The notes under the pieces were generated by a model, which searched no databases, was not told the DNA's origin, and saw only the letters and a list, made by a program, of their open reading frames with translations. From the NCBI GenBank assembly GCA_001797465.1, contig MGPQ01000002.1, positions 116,539 to 180,538 on the forward strand: a stretch of 64,000 nucleotides of DNA, read 5' to 3'. Origin of the DNA: Deltaproteobacteria bacterium GWB2_55_19. GTDB taxonomy: Bacteria; Desulfobacterota; GWC2-55-46. Position 1 is the stretch's first letter. Each line of letters starts with the position of its first letter. The position numbers and the translations under genes were made by a program. Of the stretch, positions 7,288 to 17,522 are shown piece after piece.

Positions 7288-8052
7288 TTAATCGGTTTTT
7301 AGCCCCTTAAGGAACGGCTTGATGATGTCCATCGGGAGCGGGAAGAGTATCGTAGAGTTCTTCTCGGCCGCAATCTCCGTAAGCGTCTGCAGATAGCGTA
7401 GCTGAAGGGATACCGGGTTCTGGCTCAAAAGGTTCGCCGCCTCGAGTATCTTGGCTGAGGCCGAGAATTCGCCGTCGGCGTGTATTATCTTCGCCCTCTT
7501 CTCCCTTTCGGCCTCGGCCTGCTTGGCCATCGCCCTCTTCATCTCTTCGGGGAGATCAATCGCCTTTACCTCGACGAGCGCGACCTTTATGCCCCACGGG
7601 TCGGTCTGGCGGTCGAGTATCTCCTGTATTATCTTGTTTATCTTTTCGCGCTCCGTCAGGAGGTCGTCGAGATCGCCCTGCCCGCAGACGCTCCGGAGCG
7701 TCGTCTGCGCGAGCTGGCTCGTGGCGTAGAGGAAGTTCTCGACCGCTATGATCGCCTTGTCCGGCTGGACCACCCTGAAATAGACGACGGCGTTCACCCG
7801 GACAGACACGTTGTCCCTCGTTATGACCTCCTGCGGGGGGACGTCCATCGTGACGGTCCGGAGCGACACCTTTATCATCTTCTGTACGCCGGGGAAGAGG
7901 AGTATGAGCCCCGGCCCCTTTACCGCCTGGAACCGCCCGAGGAAGAATACGACCCCCCTTTCGTACTCCGGGAGTATCTTTACCGCGCTCCACAATAAGA
8001 GGAGGACGATTATAATAACGACTATCGTCCCTGTGCCGATTCCGAAGTTCAT
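7288..8052 (-). CDS. Slipin/stomatin-like SPFH (band 7) protein
   Basis: 254-residue membrane-anchored SPFH-domain protein. A single N-terminal transmembrane segment (about 8-26) is followed by the slipin hallmark [15 protein letters not shown] (about 28-42) and [10 protein letters not shown]; the C-terminal half is a long helical coiled region with [20 protein letters not shown] lies at good spacing before the ATG. It is the downstream partner of the NfeD-type protease gene (40-bp gap). Slipin/NfeD pairs are conserved across bacteria and archaea, where the protease cleaves the slipin C-terminus; the pair is thought to act in membrane microdomain organisation. Confidence 0.93.
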   Translation of the reverse strand: MNFGIGTGTIVVIIIVLLLLWSAVKILPEYERGVVFFLGRFQAVKGPGLILLFPGVQKMIKVSLRTVTMDVPPQEVITRDNVSVRVNAVVYFRVVQPDKAIIAVENFLYATSQLAQTTLRSVCGQGDLDDLLTEREKINKIIQEILDRQTDPWGIKVALVEVKAIDLPEEMKRAMAKQAEAEREKRAKIIHADGEFSASAKILEAANLLSQNPVSLQLRYLQTLTEIAAEKNSTILFPLPMDIIKPFLKGLKTD

Positions 8053-8092
8053 CTCAAGCCTCCGTGTTTTTTATTCAGAAATACGCAAGCGG

Positions 8093-9391
8093 TCAATCCG
8101 CCTTCACGACCTTTAAAGAGAGCCCCTTTACCTCGACGACCTTCACCTTGTCCCCTGCCTTCAACGGAGCGTCCGTCGTCGCGTTCCAGTACTCGCCCTC
8201 GATGAATATCTTTCCTTCCGTCTCAAAATCGTCTACAACCGAGCCGACCTCGCCGACGAGCCCTTCCATGCCGCTTACCGGCTTCCTCTTATAAATCTTC
8301 AACGCATAGTACATGGCGCCCAATATCGCGGCCGTCATGAAGCCGACCGTCGGGAGTATCACCCATATGGAGAGCCGCATGAAAGGCGCTGGCGATTCGA
8401 AGAGCATGAGAGAGCCGAGTATTAAAGAGACTATTCCGGCGATCGTCAGTAACCCGTAGCTTACGACCTTCAGCTCCACTATGAAAAAGACTATCGCGAG
8501 GCCGATAAGGAGTAGCCCCGCGTAGTTGATGGAGAGCGTCTGGAATGCGTAGAAGGCGAGTATGAGGCAGAGCGCGCCGACGACACCCGGGAGTATCGCG
8601 CCGGGGCTGGAGAGCTCGAAGTATATGCCGATGAGCCCTATCATCATGAGTATATAGGCGACGTTAGGGTTGCTTATGGCGTTCAGTATCCTGAACCGCA
8701 GGTTCATCTCGTGGTCTTTTATCTCAGCGGTCTTTACGTTAAGAGGACGCGCGCCTCCCGGAAGCTCGACCTGCCTGCCGTCGAGTTTATTTACGAGCTC
8801 GAACCTGTCTGTTGCGATTATATCTATTACGCCGAGCTTGAAGGCCTCCTCAGCCGTGATGTTCACGCTCTCCCTTACGGCCTTCTCGGCCCACTCGGCG
8901 TTCCTCCCCCTCTTTGCCGCTATCGACTTTATATAGGCTACGGCGTCGTTCTCGACCTTCTTAGCCATCGTCTCGTCCATTTTGCCGCCGCCCATCGCTA
9001 CCGGATGCGCGGAGCCGATGTTCGTGCCTGGGGCCATTGCCGCGACGTTCGCCGCGTATGTGATGAAGACCCCGGCGGATGCCGCGCGTGAGCCCCCTGG
9101 CGCGACATAGACTATTATGGGGGTGTCGGATGAGAGGATGTGCTTCACTATCTCCCTCATGGAGAGGTCGAGGCCTCCGGGGGTGTCGAGCTCTATGATG
9201 ACCGCCACGGCGTTCTCGTCAGCCGCCTTTTTAATGGCCCCCAAGATGTACTCGGCCATGACAGGGTTTATGATCCCGTCGGCCTTTACATAGTAGACTG
9301 GGCCGGTTTTTTCTTCGCCGGAAGCATGGCTGGCAAGTGAAAGAAATAGGGCAAGTATCAGAAAGGGGATAAGCCTTGACTTTAAGCTCAT
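8093..9391 (-). CDS. NfeD-family membrane serine protease (1510-N/ClpP-class plus NfeD domain)
   Basis: 432-residue long-form NfeD. A signal peptide (1-25, ending SHASG) precedes a ClpP-class protease domain at about 30-230, with the nucleophile in GSRAASAGVFI (second serine, after A-A) and the lysine in the conserved helix region near AMAPGTNIGSAHP. Four or five transmembrane segments follow (about 232-375) and a C-terminal OB-fold NfeD domain (about 375-432, GLVGEVGSV...VKVVEVKG). A good promoter ends 7 bases before the ATG. It forms an operon with the slipin gene. Confidence 0.92.
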   Translation of the reverse strand: MSLKSRLIPFLILALFLSLASHASGEEKTGPVYYVKADGIINPVMAEYILGAIKKAADENAVAVIIELDTPGGLDLSMREIVKHILSSDTPIIVYVAPGGSRAASAGVFITYAANVAAMAPGTNIGSAHPVAMGGGKMDETMAKKVENDAVAYIKSIAAKRGRNAEWAEKAVRESVNITAEEAFKLGVIDIIATDRFELVNKLDGRQVELPGGARPLNVKTAEIKDHEMNLRFRILNAISNPNVAYILMMIGLIGIYFELSSPGAILPGVVGALCLILAFYAFQTLSINYAGLLLIGLAIVFFIVELKVVSYGLLTIAGIVSLILGSLMLFESPAPFMRLSIWVILPTVGFMTAAILGAMYYALKIYKRKPVSGMEGLVGEVGSVVDDFETEGKIFIEGEYWNATTDAPLKAGDKVKVVEVKGLSLKVVKAD

Positions 9392-9397
9392 AAGCCG

Positions 9398-9426
9398 ATT
9401 CTATCAGGGATTTGTCGATATATCAA
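9398..9426 (-). promoter_or_regulatory. Promoter of the nfeD-slipin operon; mRNA possibly leaderless
   Basis: On the minus strand TTGATA (plus 9421-9426), 17-base spacer, TAGAAT (plus 9398-9403). Only 6 bases separate the -10 from the nfeD ATG at 9391, and there is no Shine-Dalgarno, so the transcript would start at or beside the A of ATG. Confidence 0.55.
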
Positions 9427-9469
9427 CGGAACGGGGATGGACTTCCAAAAAAGGTGAAAAGGACAGGAG

Positions 9470-10159
9470 CTACGCTTCTGCTTGGAGCGCCCTTATGACC
9501 ATCTTCATGTCTTCGTGGGATTCTTTTTTAAAGACCTGCTTTTTGACGATGTCGCCAAGCGAGTGCGTTACGGCGATTTTTAATCCGTTCCGGGCCTCGA
9601 TCCTGCCGCGCAATCGCCCGATCTCCAGCGAACCTGTAAAGATGAGCGCGGCGAGGCCGCCGAGGGCGACTATGACGGACGACTTCCATTCTCCTATCTT
9701 CTCATCGATAAGCGGCTTGATGGAAAGGACTGCGCCGTTCATTTGAGCGTTGTCCTTCATGGCCGTTGCGGATAATATCAAAGGCTCGCTCACTGCCTCT
9801 GCCCTTATCTCTCCGGCGAACCAGCTTAAGAGCTTTTGCGCCTGAACGGACTCGACCTCTGGAAAGGGGTTTGTATCGCCGGAGTGCACGGTCCTGCCTG
9901 CCGCAAAGAGCGCTCCACCTATTCTCCAGAGGCAGAATACTACTGCCTTGGTCCCTGCCTCGAACCCGACTTTCGCTGACCACGCGTCCGCGTCTTGAGG
10001 CCCGGCGTCGATTGGGGCAGTTGCGGAAGAAGCCTCCGGAGGCGACTGTGGTTCAGCCTTTTTAACTGCTATATAGGCTATGCCCGCGGCCTTCAGCGAT
10101 TCAAAGAGCCTCTTCGCGTCCCTCAAAACGCCGTCTATATTATTTTCCGAATCCGTCAT
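9470..10159 (-). CDS. Hypothetical protein, 229 residues
   Basis: I do not recognise this protein. Residues 1-35 form a charged helix (VLRDAKRLFESLKAAG), residues 40-62 a proline/alanine-rich linker (PQSPPEASSATAP), and 63-150 a mixed globular region containing CLWRIGG and GRTVHSGD. A hydrophobic stretch at about 160-180 (SSVIVALGGLAALIFTGSL) may be a membrane segment or a buried strand-helix. The tail (about 195-229) is charged and helical. There is no signal peptide. ATG at 10159 follows a short divergent gap with the phospholipase C-like gene. Codon use resembles the neighbours, so it is probably a real gene. Confidence 0.55.
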   Translation of the reverse strand: MTDSENNIDGVLRDAKRLFESLKAAGIAYIAVKKAEPQSPPEASSATAPIDAGPQDADAWSAKVGFEAGTKAVVFCLWRIGGALFAAGRTVHSGDTNPFPEVESVQAQKLLSWFAGEIRAEAVSEPLILSATAMKDNAQMNGAVLSIKPLIDEKIGEWKSSVIVALGGLAALIFTGSLEIGRLRGRIEARNGLKIAVTHSLGDIVKKQVFKKESHEDMKMVIRALQAEA

Positions 10160-10247
10160 TGAACACCCTCAAAACGCCTGTCAATACTATCTTCTACTAC
10201 CTTTTTTTCCTCTTTACAACACCATTCCCTTCGGATAGCATATAATC

Positions 10248-11102
10248 ATGTTCTTTGCGTTAATCGCCGCTATTTTAGCGGTTTTCCTCTTGCCTGAAGC
10301 GGCCCATGCCTGGGGCCCGGCGACCCACCTTGAGCTTGGACAAGCGGTCTTGAACAGCCCCGGGGCGTTGTCCCACCCGGTAAGGGCCCTTATCGCGACG
10401 TTCCCCTACGATTTTCTCTACGGCAACGTAAGCGCGGACATCGTCGTAGGCAAGAATCTTGTGGAGGAGCTCAAGCACTGCCACAACTGGAAGGTCGGCT
10501 TCAAGCTCCTTAAAAAAGCGGAGACCGATTCCCAAATGGCCTTCGCCTACGGGTACTTAAGCCATCTGGCCGCCGACACCATCGCGCACAACCACTTCAT
10601 CCCCGAGATGATGATAAGGTCGTTCTCGGCCCGTACGCTCCGCCACATATACTGGGAGATGAGGTTCGACGCGCTCGCCGACAAACGGGTCTGGCAGATA
10701 CCTAAAAAGATGATCAAACTCGTCCACAAGGACAACGACCGTCTGCTGGACTCCACCATCGAGGATACGCCTCTGTCCTTCCGGACGAACAAGACGATAT
10801 TCTCGTCCATCATGTCCCTCAACAGGTTCGAGCAGTGGCACAGGATGCTCACCCTCCTTTCGGTCTCGTCCAAGTGGAGCCTCCACAGGGAGGACCACGA
10901 GAGGTTCTTCTCCGCCTCAGTCGAGGCGATACACGGGCTTCTTGCCTCCGCGCAAAAGGCCCCGTGCGTAAAAAAAGACCCTACCGGCAAGCACAGCCTG
11001 AACTCCGCGAAGTTCATACGGAAAAGGCTCGTCGTTATAAGACGGCGCGGGAACGAATGGGAAGAGGCGATGGACAACGCGCTTAAGTGGGTGAAGATAT
11101 AA
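10248..11102 (+). CDS. Zinc-dependent phospholipase C-like protein
   Basis: 284-residue protein with an N-terminal hydrophobic signal (1-21, ending AAHA) followed at once by WGPATHLELGQ, as in zinc-dependent phospholipase C proteins, where the mature N-terminal Trp and a His bind zinc. Further metal-ligand candidates are YGYLSHLAADTIAHNHFIP (H, D, H, H; about 103-121) and HIYWEMRFDAL (H, E, D). The signal lacks an N-terminal positive charge. A TATAAT lies just before the ATG (see rejected items). The family contains both true phospholipases and nucleases-like relatives; substrate unknown. Likely exported to the periplasm. Confidence 0.8.
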   Translation: MFFALIAAILAVFLLPEAAHAWGPATHLELGQAVLNSPGALSHPVRALIATFPYDFLYGNVSADIVVGKNLVEELKHCHNWKVGFKLLKKAETDSQMAFAYGYLSHLAADTIAHNHFIPEMMIRSFSARTLRHIYWEMRFDALADKRVWQIPKKMIKLVHKDNDRLLDSTIEDTPLSFRTNKTIFSSIMSLNRFEQWHRMLTLLSVSSKWSLHREDHERFFSASVEAIHGLLASAQKAPCVKKDPTGKHSLNSAKFIRKRLVVIRRRGNEWEEAMDNALKWVKI

Positions 11103-11321
11103 TCCCTTCCCGCCGGCACGCCACCCTATAAAAAAACTCACGATCGGAAGACCCTGGTAGACATCCTGACCCTTAAACCAGAACGACTAAGGGCCTTCAG
11201 AGAAGAGCCGCTGCAAGCTACGCTTTTTTAACCGGACCGTAGTGGTTGCAAACCTGAACCCGCAAAGAGCTTGGTTACTCCGCCCAATCCACACCGACTA
11301 AAGAACTGTAGTTCTCTACCC
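11103..11321. other. Intergenic gap with a short remnant of repeat family A
   Basis: Between the convergent phospholipase C-like gene and tatC. At 11241-11262 the sequence GTTGCAAACCTGAACCCGCAA matches the terminal palindrome end of family A (compare copy A5 at 58820-58838). Nothing else recognisable; no clear terminator with a T-run. Confidence 0.45.
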
Positions 11322-12104
11322 TTATTCCTCGTCCTCTATCCCGTCCTCGTCCTCTTCGGCGTCATCCGGGGCCACCCTCTTCTTGCCGAAGAGCTTCGCC
11401 ACTATTATCCCGACGCCGTAAAGAAAAAAGAGCGGCCCCGCCATGAGGAGCTGGTTAAAGACGTCCGGCGTGGGCGTGAGTATCGCCGCGACGACCAAAA
11501 TCCCGACAAGCGCGTACCTCCACCACGAGAGGAGCTTTCCGGCTGTGACGAGCCCGAGCCTCGCGAGCACGAGGATCGCGAGCGGCAATTGAAACACCAC
11601 CCCGAAGGCGATCAAAAACTTCGTCGCAAAAGAGAAATAGAGGTCCATTGACAGAAGCGGCTTGAGCGAATCGGATGAGTAGCTGAGGAGGTACTTGAAG
11701 CCAAAAGGGAAGACGACGAAGTAGGCGAAAAGGGCGCCGGCGGCGAAGAGCATGATGGAGGATATCACGATCCCCAGGAACCACGCCCTCTCGCCCTTGT
11801 AGAGCCCTGGCGCGACGAACCCCCATATCTCGAAGAGTATCACGGGGCTCGCGAGTATCAGCCCTCCGAAGAGCCCGACCTTCATGTATATGAAAAACGG
11901 CTCGACGACCCCGGTGAAGACCATGTGCGCGTCGCCGGGCGGGAGCGCCGGTATAAGCGGCTTTGTGAGGAGCCCGTAGAGCTCCACCGAGTAGTTGTAG
12001 CAGAGAGCGAAGCCTATGGCCGTCGCGATGACGCAGACGATGAGCCTCTTCCTGAGCTCCCGGAGGTGGGTGGTCAGGGCCATTGCTGTCTCTTTCTCGA
12101 TCAT
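11322..12104 (-). CDS. tatC: Sec-independent protein translocase TatC
   Basis: Multispanning core of the twin-arginine translocon that recognises RR signal peptides. The 260-residue protein has six hydrophobic segments. Conserved features are HLRELRKRL at the N-terminus (about 13-21), PLIPALPPGD in the first periplasmic loop, the FEIWGFVAPGLYKGER motif (about 100-115) and FGVVFQLP near residue 190. The C-terminal tail is acidic (DDAEEDEDGIEDEE). The start is ATG at 12104, or possibly the ATG 21 bases downstream. It follows tatB by 21 bases. Confidence 0.95.
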   Translation of the reverse strand: MIEKETAMALTTHLRELRKRLIVCVIATAIGFALCYNYSVELYGLLTKPLIPALPPGDAHMVFTGVVEPFFIYMKVGLFGGLILASPVILFEIWGFVAPGLYKGERAWFLGIVISSIMLFAAGALFAYFVVFPFGFKYLLSYSSDSLKPLLSMDLYFSFATKFLIAFGVVFQLPLAILVLARLGLVTAGKLLSWWRYALVGILVVAAILTPTPDVFNQLLMAGPLFFLYGVGIIVAKLFGKKRVAPDDAEEDEDGIEDEE

Positions 12105-12125
12105 CCTTAAGGCCTTTTCGGTATT

Positions 12126-12428
12126 TTATTTCTGAGGGGCTTCCGGTGGCGCGGAGTCTTTACCGGGGGCGGTCGCGGCGGCAGGCGCGTCTGATGCGGC
12201 GGTGGATGCGGAGGCGGCTTCTCCGGCATCGGCCCCTGCCTTTCGGGGCCTCTTTCCTTCTTCAGGCTCAATGCCGGCGATGCTCTTCTTCAGCTCGTCG
12301 CCGGCCCTCCTGAACTCGTTAAAGGCCCTCCCGAGCGTGCGGGCGATACCGGGGAGCTTCTCAGGCCCGATGAAGATGAGCGCTACGACGAGTATGACTA
12401 TGAGCTCGGTGAGACCTATCCCGAACAT
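12126..12428 (-). CDS. tatB: Twin-arginine translocase subunit TatB (TatA/B family)
   Basis: 100-residue single-span protein beginning MFGIGLTELIVILVVALIFI, with the glutamate at position 8 typical of TatB. The hinge GPEKLP follows, then an amphipathic helix (ARTLGRAFNEFRRAGDELKK) and an alanine/proline-rich disordered tail (about 65-100). Partner of TatC in binding RR precursors. No separate tatA gene is visible in the window, so this may serve both roles or tatA lies elsewhere. Confidence 0.88.
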   Translation of the reverse strand: MFGIGLTELIVILVVALIFIGPEKLPGIARTLGRAFNEFRRAGDELKKSIAGIEPEEGKRPRKAGADAGEAASASTAASDAPAAATAPGKDSAPPEAPQK

Positions 12429-12441
12429 CCTTCGCGGGCCT

Positions 12442-12903
12442 TTATTTCGTCGGCGGGATGACGAGGACCGGACACTCGGCCCGCCTCATGACCCGCTCTG
12501 TGGTACTGCCGAAGAGGAGCCGGTCGACGCGCGTCCTCCCAAAGGTCCCCATGACCACGAGATCCATGCCGGACCCCTTCGCCGTCTTCAATATCTCCTT
12601 GTAGGGCTCGCCGACGAGGATGCTCTGCTCGAACCCCTTAAACCCCTTGAAATGCCTGGCGCAGAAGTTTTTCAGCATCTCCGAGGCTGAGGCCTTCAAT
12701 TCCTTGTCGAGCTTCTCAAACGACAGGTGCGGCAGGTAGAACCCGGCCGCCTCCCTGCTCACGTCCACCACGTGAAGGACGTGTATGCGGCCCTTGCCCT
12801 GGCGCGCGAGCATGAGCGCGTATGAAGCCGCCGCGACGGAAGCCTCGGTAAAGTCCGTCGGGAAGAGTATCTTCTTGAAACCCTTTGTGTCCCTCTCTGC
12901 CAT
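12442..12903 (-). CDS. Universal stress protein (UspA family)
   Basis: 153-residue UspA-domain protein. KKILFPTDFTEASVAAASYAL at the N-terminus, HVLHVVDVS in strand 2 and the ATP-binding C-terminal motif GTFGRTRVDRLLFGSTTERVMRRAECPVLVI are present; the G-x2-G-x9-G(S/T) pattern is intact, so it may bind ATP. It lies 13 bases upstream of tatB and so probably heads a usp-tatB-tatC operon, driven by a promoter at 12972-13000. Confidence 0.92.
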   Translation of the reverse strand: MAERDTKGFKKILFPTDFTEASVAAASYALMLARQGKGRIHVLHVVDVSREAAGFYLPHLSFEKLDKELKASASEMLKNFCARHFKGFKGFEQSILVGEPYKEILKTAKGSGMDLVVMGTFGRTRVDRLLFGSTTERVMRRAECPVLVIPPTK

Positions 12904-12971
12904 TTTATATTCTCCCGTGCGTCTCTTTTGATTTAGGGCGCGTGTGTGCCGGCTTTCAGCGTGATTCCAGT

Positions 12972-13000
12972 ATAATATATAAGGGGGCAGGGCTTTTCAA
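12972..13000 (-). promoter_or_regulatory. Sigma70-type promoter of the usp-tatBC operon
   Basis: On the minus strand TTGAAA (plus 12995-13000), 17-base spacer, TATTAT (plus 12972-12977). Transcription would begin near 12965, about 62 bases before the usp ATG. Confidence 0.5.
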
Positions 13001-13023
13001 CAGGTTTTCCCGCATAAACCCCT

Positions 13024-14844
<1,821 letters not shown>

Positions 14845-14869
14845 TCAGTTACCTCTTATCCATTTGTCT

Positions 14870-14890
14870 CCCCTCCCTTGATGGGAGGGG
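14870..14890. repeat. Family C palindrome between glmU and glmS
   Basis: CCCCTCCC (14870-14877) and GGGAGGGG (14883-14890) around TTGAT, followed by a degenerate second GAGGGGAGGGGG. It lies in the intercistronic gap and might adjust the ratio of the two mRNAs. Confidence 0.6.
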
Positions 14891-14914
14891 ACTGAGGGGA
14901 GGGGGATTTTTTCC

Positions 14915-16309
14915 TCAGCCCTTCTTCTCCGCCCTCTTCTTCTTTGCCCACCCCTCGATGACGCGCTCTTTGGCCCTCGTTACCACAAGGGCGTCCGGCG
15001 GCACGTCCTTCGTGACGGTCGTGCCTGACCCGACATACGCGCCCCTGCCTATCGTCACCGGCGCCACAAGCTGGGAGTCGCTCCCGATAAAGGCGTTGTC
15101 CTCTATCGTAGTCCGGTGCTTATGGACCCCGTCGTAGTTGCAGGTGATAGTCCCGGCGCCGATGTTCACGGACTCGCCTATGACGGCATCTCCGATGTAT
15201 GAGAGATGATTTATCTTCGAGCCTTTGCCAATCCGCGATTTTTTCACCTCGACAAAGTTCCCTATCCGCGCCTTGTCTCCTATCACATTGCCGGGGCGGA
15301 GCCTCCCGAACGGCCCTATCTGGACATTCTCCCCGACGACCGAATCTTCCACTATCGAATAGCCCTTTATCGCGGTTCCCGCGCCTATCCTTGAGTCCAT
15401 TATCCGCGCGCCCTCTTCGATTACAACGGACTCGCCGATTATGCTTCCGCCCTTGATATGCGCCCCGGGATAGACGACCGTATCCGCGCCTATCTTTACG
15501 CCGTAGTCGATGTAGGTACGGTCCGGGTCTATTATGGTGACGCCCCCCATCATGAGCGACTCGTTTATCCTCAGCCTCATGACGGATGCCGCCCTTGCGA
15601 GCTCGACCCTGTTGTTTATGCCCATCACCTCTTCGGGCTCGGAGAGCGTGAGGGCCTTTACTTTCAACCCCTTCGCGATTGCGAGCGCGATAAGGTCCGG
15701 GAGGTAATACTCTCCCTGCGCGTTATCCCTGCCTATCTTTTTTATGGCTGTAAAAAGGAAGTCCGAGCGGAAGATATAGATGCCGGAGTTGACCTCGTTG
15801 ATATGCCTCTCTACTGGCGTGCAGTCCTTGTCCTCGACGATACGGACGACCGCCCTCTCCTCATCCCTTACGACCCTGCCGTAGCCCTTCGGGGCGTCCA
15901 GCGCCATGGTGATGAGCGAGATTGCGGGACGATTCCTGCCCCCTGCCCTGTGAAGTTTCAGGAATGCCGAGACGGTCTCTTTGGTTATCAAAGGCACATC
16001 GCCCGAAAGGACGAGTACGTCACCGGAGAAGCCCGAGAGGGACTTAAGCGCGGTTGCGACCGCGTGGCCTGTACCGAGCTGTTCTTTCTGGAGTATGAAC
16101 CCGATCTTTTTGGAGGGGAACGCGGCCTTTACATCGTCGGCGCCGTGGCCTATGACGATTGCGACCCGCCCGGCCTTTAGCTCTTCCATAATGGCTAATG
16201 GATAGAAGAGCATGGGCTTGCCCGCGACCTCGTGGAGGACTTTGGGCCTCGTTGATTTCATCCTGGTGCCCTTGCCTGCCGCAAGGACGATGACCGCGAG
16301 GTTCTTCAT
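14915..16309 (-). CDS. glmU: Bifunctional UDP-N-acetylglucosamine pyrophosphorylase / glucosamine-1-phosphate N-acetyltransferase
   Basis: 464-residue bifunctional enzyme of UDP-GlcNAc synthesis. The N-terminal nucleotidyltransferase carries VLAAGKGTRMKS (about 8-19), the QLGTGHA motif (about 76-82) and SGDVPL. The C-terminal left-handed beta-helix (about 250-430) has hexapeptide repeats and acetyltransferase residues around IGNFVEVKKSRIG, INHLSYIGDAVIG and the NYDGVHKHRT motif. Length and domain order are standard. A promoter ends 7 bases before the ATG. Confidence 0.97.
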   Translation of the reverse strand: MKNLAVIVLAAGKGTRMKSTRPKVLHEVAGKPMLFYPLAIMEELKAGRVAIVIGHGADDVKAAFPSKKIGFILQKEQLGTGHAVATALKSLSGFSGDVLVLSGDVPLITKETVSAFLKLHRAGGRNRPAISLITMALDAPKGYGRVVRDEERAVVRIVEDKDCTPVERHINEVNSGIYIFRSDFLFTAIKKIGRDNAQGEYYLPDLIALAIAKGLKVKALTLSEPEEVMGINNRVELARAASVMRLRINESLMMGGVTIIDPDRTYIDYGVKIGADTVVYPGAHIKGGSIIGESVVIEEGARIMDSRIGAGTAIKGYSIVEDSVVGENVQIGPFGRLRPGNVIGDKARIGNFVEVKKSRIGKGSKINHLSYIGDAVIGESVNIGAGTITCNYDGVHKHRTTIEDNAFIGSDSQLVAPVTIGRGAYVGSGTTVTKDVPPDALVVTRAKERVIEGWAKKKRAEKKG

Positions 16310-16316
16310 CCTTTCA

Positions 16317-16345
16317 AAGATATATTATGGCCGGAGGTTCGTCAA
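16317..16345 (-). promoter_or_regulatory. Promoter of glmU-glmS; mRNA possibly leaderless
   Basis: On the minus strand TTGACG (plus 16340-16345), 17-base spacer, TATCTT (plus 16317-16322). Only 7 bases separate the -10 from the ATG at 16309. GAAAGG touches the ATG directly, too close for a normal Shine-Dalgarno. Confidence 0.5.
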
Positions 16346-16369
16346 GGGTTTTAGGTGCAAAGGAGTGGA

Positions 16370-16600
16370 GAGGAGATGATCTCTCCTCCCCTTTACAAGG
16401 GGAGGCCGGGAGGGGTCGCTTCTTCGATTATTCTGTCATTCCCGAGGTTTGAATCGGAAATCCAGTCTTTGCCTTTCCAGATACCTCCCCTCCCTCGATG
16501 GGAGGATTGAGGGGAGGGTGAAACCGCTTGCTGTTTCAGGTTTGCACAGTGGTGCGGGGCTTTCATCCTCCTTTTCTAAAGGGGGATAGCGGGGGATTAT
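16370..16600. repeat. Cluster of GC-rich palindromes (families C and D)
   Basis: Contains a perfect palindrome CCTCCCCTT/AAGGGGAGG (16385-16405), a family D module CATTCCCGAGG...GGAAATCCAG (16438-16467), CTCCC/GGGAG (16486-16507) and CCTTTTCTAAAGGGGGA (16570-16586). All are noncoding and resemble units at 0.03-0.15, 17.8-18.1 and 34.3 kb. No gene is seen in 16310-16853. Confidence 0.65.
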
Positions 16601-16607
16601 TATGATC

Positions 16608-16842
16608 TCGCTCTGCGGTCGAAGCCCTTTTGCGCGCACCGCGCGCTTTTGGGCATAGGATTCGCTCGCTTCCTTCCTCCCCCTCCCGCTCGCTCGCCCC
16701 TTGAGCGCTTTCGCGTCAATCTACCCCGGCTCGCTCGCCTCGCCCTCCCTTATGCTTCGCTCACCTATGCCCGGGGGTTTGAAAAACAAACAAAAAACGA
16801 TAGGCGGGCGGTAGGTTGGGCTAAGCACAGCGAAGCCCAACG
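16608..16842 (-). repeat. Interspersed repeat family A, copy A2
   Basis: Inverted relative to A1. GCGCGC hairpin (about 16632-16646), arm GGGCATAGG (16651-16659), GAGCGAGC-rich middle, arm CCTATGCCC (16764-16772) and GAAAAACAAACAAAA are conserved. The terminal GGGTTC palindrome and the ATTACGAATC tract are missing or diverged. It is followed by a hairpin TTGGGCT/AGCCCAA (about 16816-16840), which also follows copy A3. Confidence 0.75.
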
Positions 16843-16853
16843 ATTCATGTCCT

Positions 16854-17392
16854 CTATTTCCAAACCCACCAAGTCTCTTTTGATAGCTGGTTTTTTGAAT
16901 ATGGGATTTTTGCAGGTTTCGAGCCTTTCTGTATATTTAAGGCTTGCCAAAATTCTGTGGGTGTCATCATTTTTATGGCATAAGTTTTTTCACGCAGATT
17001 CCTTAAAAAATCCTGATCGTAAGTTAAAAGATATTCACATCCTCCAACTTCAGCTTCTGCTAAAATTTTACAATCCATTTTATTTTTTCGCCCTTGTGAA
17101 GCCTGGAGTATTCTTGACTCCTGGAATCAACACAATCGAGATCAACTGATAATATATCATCTATCAGTAAATCAGCTATTTCTTGATGATTCTGTCTGTT
17201 CTTTTTATTTTTTATCTTTTCATATTCCTCTTTAACCGAAGGAGGTACATATAAATTCTTATCCCTATAAAGATAGGTGCGTAGAAGTGCTTTTTTTTCA
17301 TTTGCCAAATTGTCCTTTGGCTCATTACCTCCGCACATTGCATCAACAAGATACGTAAGGGAATTTGACTCGATACACACTGGATTTTTCAT
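16854..17392 (-). pseudogene. PIN-domain protein, frameshifted in an A6 tract
   Basis: Two overlapping frames give one PIN-like protein. The N-terminal part (17392 down to 17060) has SNSLTYLVDA, PPSVKEEYEKI and ends in the wrong frame; the C-terminal part (17078 down to 16854) has NKMDCKILAEAE, GCEYLLTYDQDFL, the typical PIN aspartate and T-x-D-x-D-F end. A one-base shift in the run of six T (plus 17083-17088) restores a fused protein of about 178 residues. The first PIN acidic residue seems replaced (ESNS instead of D). The segment is clearly richer in A+T than its neighbours, suggesting transfer. GAGAGGAGA precedes the ATG. No antitoxin gene is visible next to it. A sequencing slip in the homopolymer cannot be excluded. 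Confidence 0.65.
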
Positions 17393-17481
17393 AATTCACT
17401 TCTCCTCTCAGTGCATTGACAATCCCATGAGCCTAAAAGTAGTATCTACAAAAAAACATTTCAAGCCTCTCCTTCTATAAC

Positions 17482-17520
17482 AAAACCCCAGCACAGTCTT
17501 TTGACCGCGCCGGGGGTTTC
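17482..17520 (-). terminator. Intrinsic terminator-like hairpin after the zinc-ribbon gene
   Basis: AAACCCC...GACCGC pairs as AAACCCC/GGGGTTT plus an inner imperfect stem around the loop TTTT, with TTTTGTT after it on the minus strand and GGTTTCATTT on the plus strand. It lies 3 bases after the stop of the 17523-17738 gene and before the PIN gene, so it would isolate the two. Confidence 0.6.
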
Positions 17521-17522
17521 AT

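Noticed and set aside
10241-10247. TATAAT one base before the phospholipase C-like ATG, read as a promoter
   Set aside because: A start site 7 bases later would be inside the coding sequence and cut off the ATG; no clear -35 was found. Kept out of the list.
14845-14914. glmS ribozyme in the glmS leader
   Set aside because: The gap is only 70 bases and carries a family C palindrome; the ribozyme is about 150 bases or longer.
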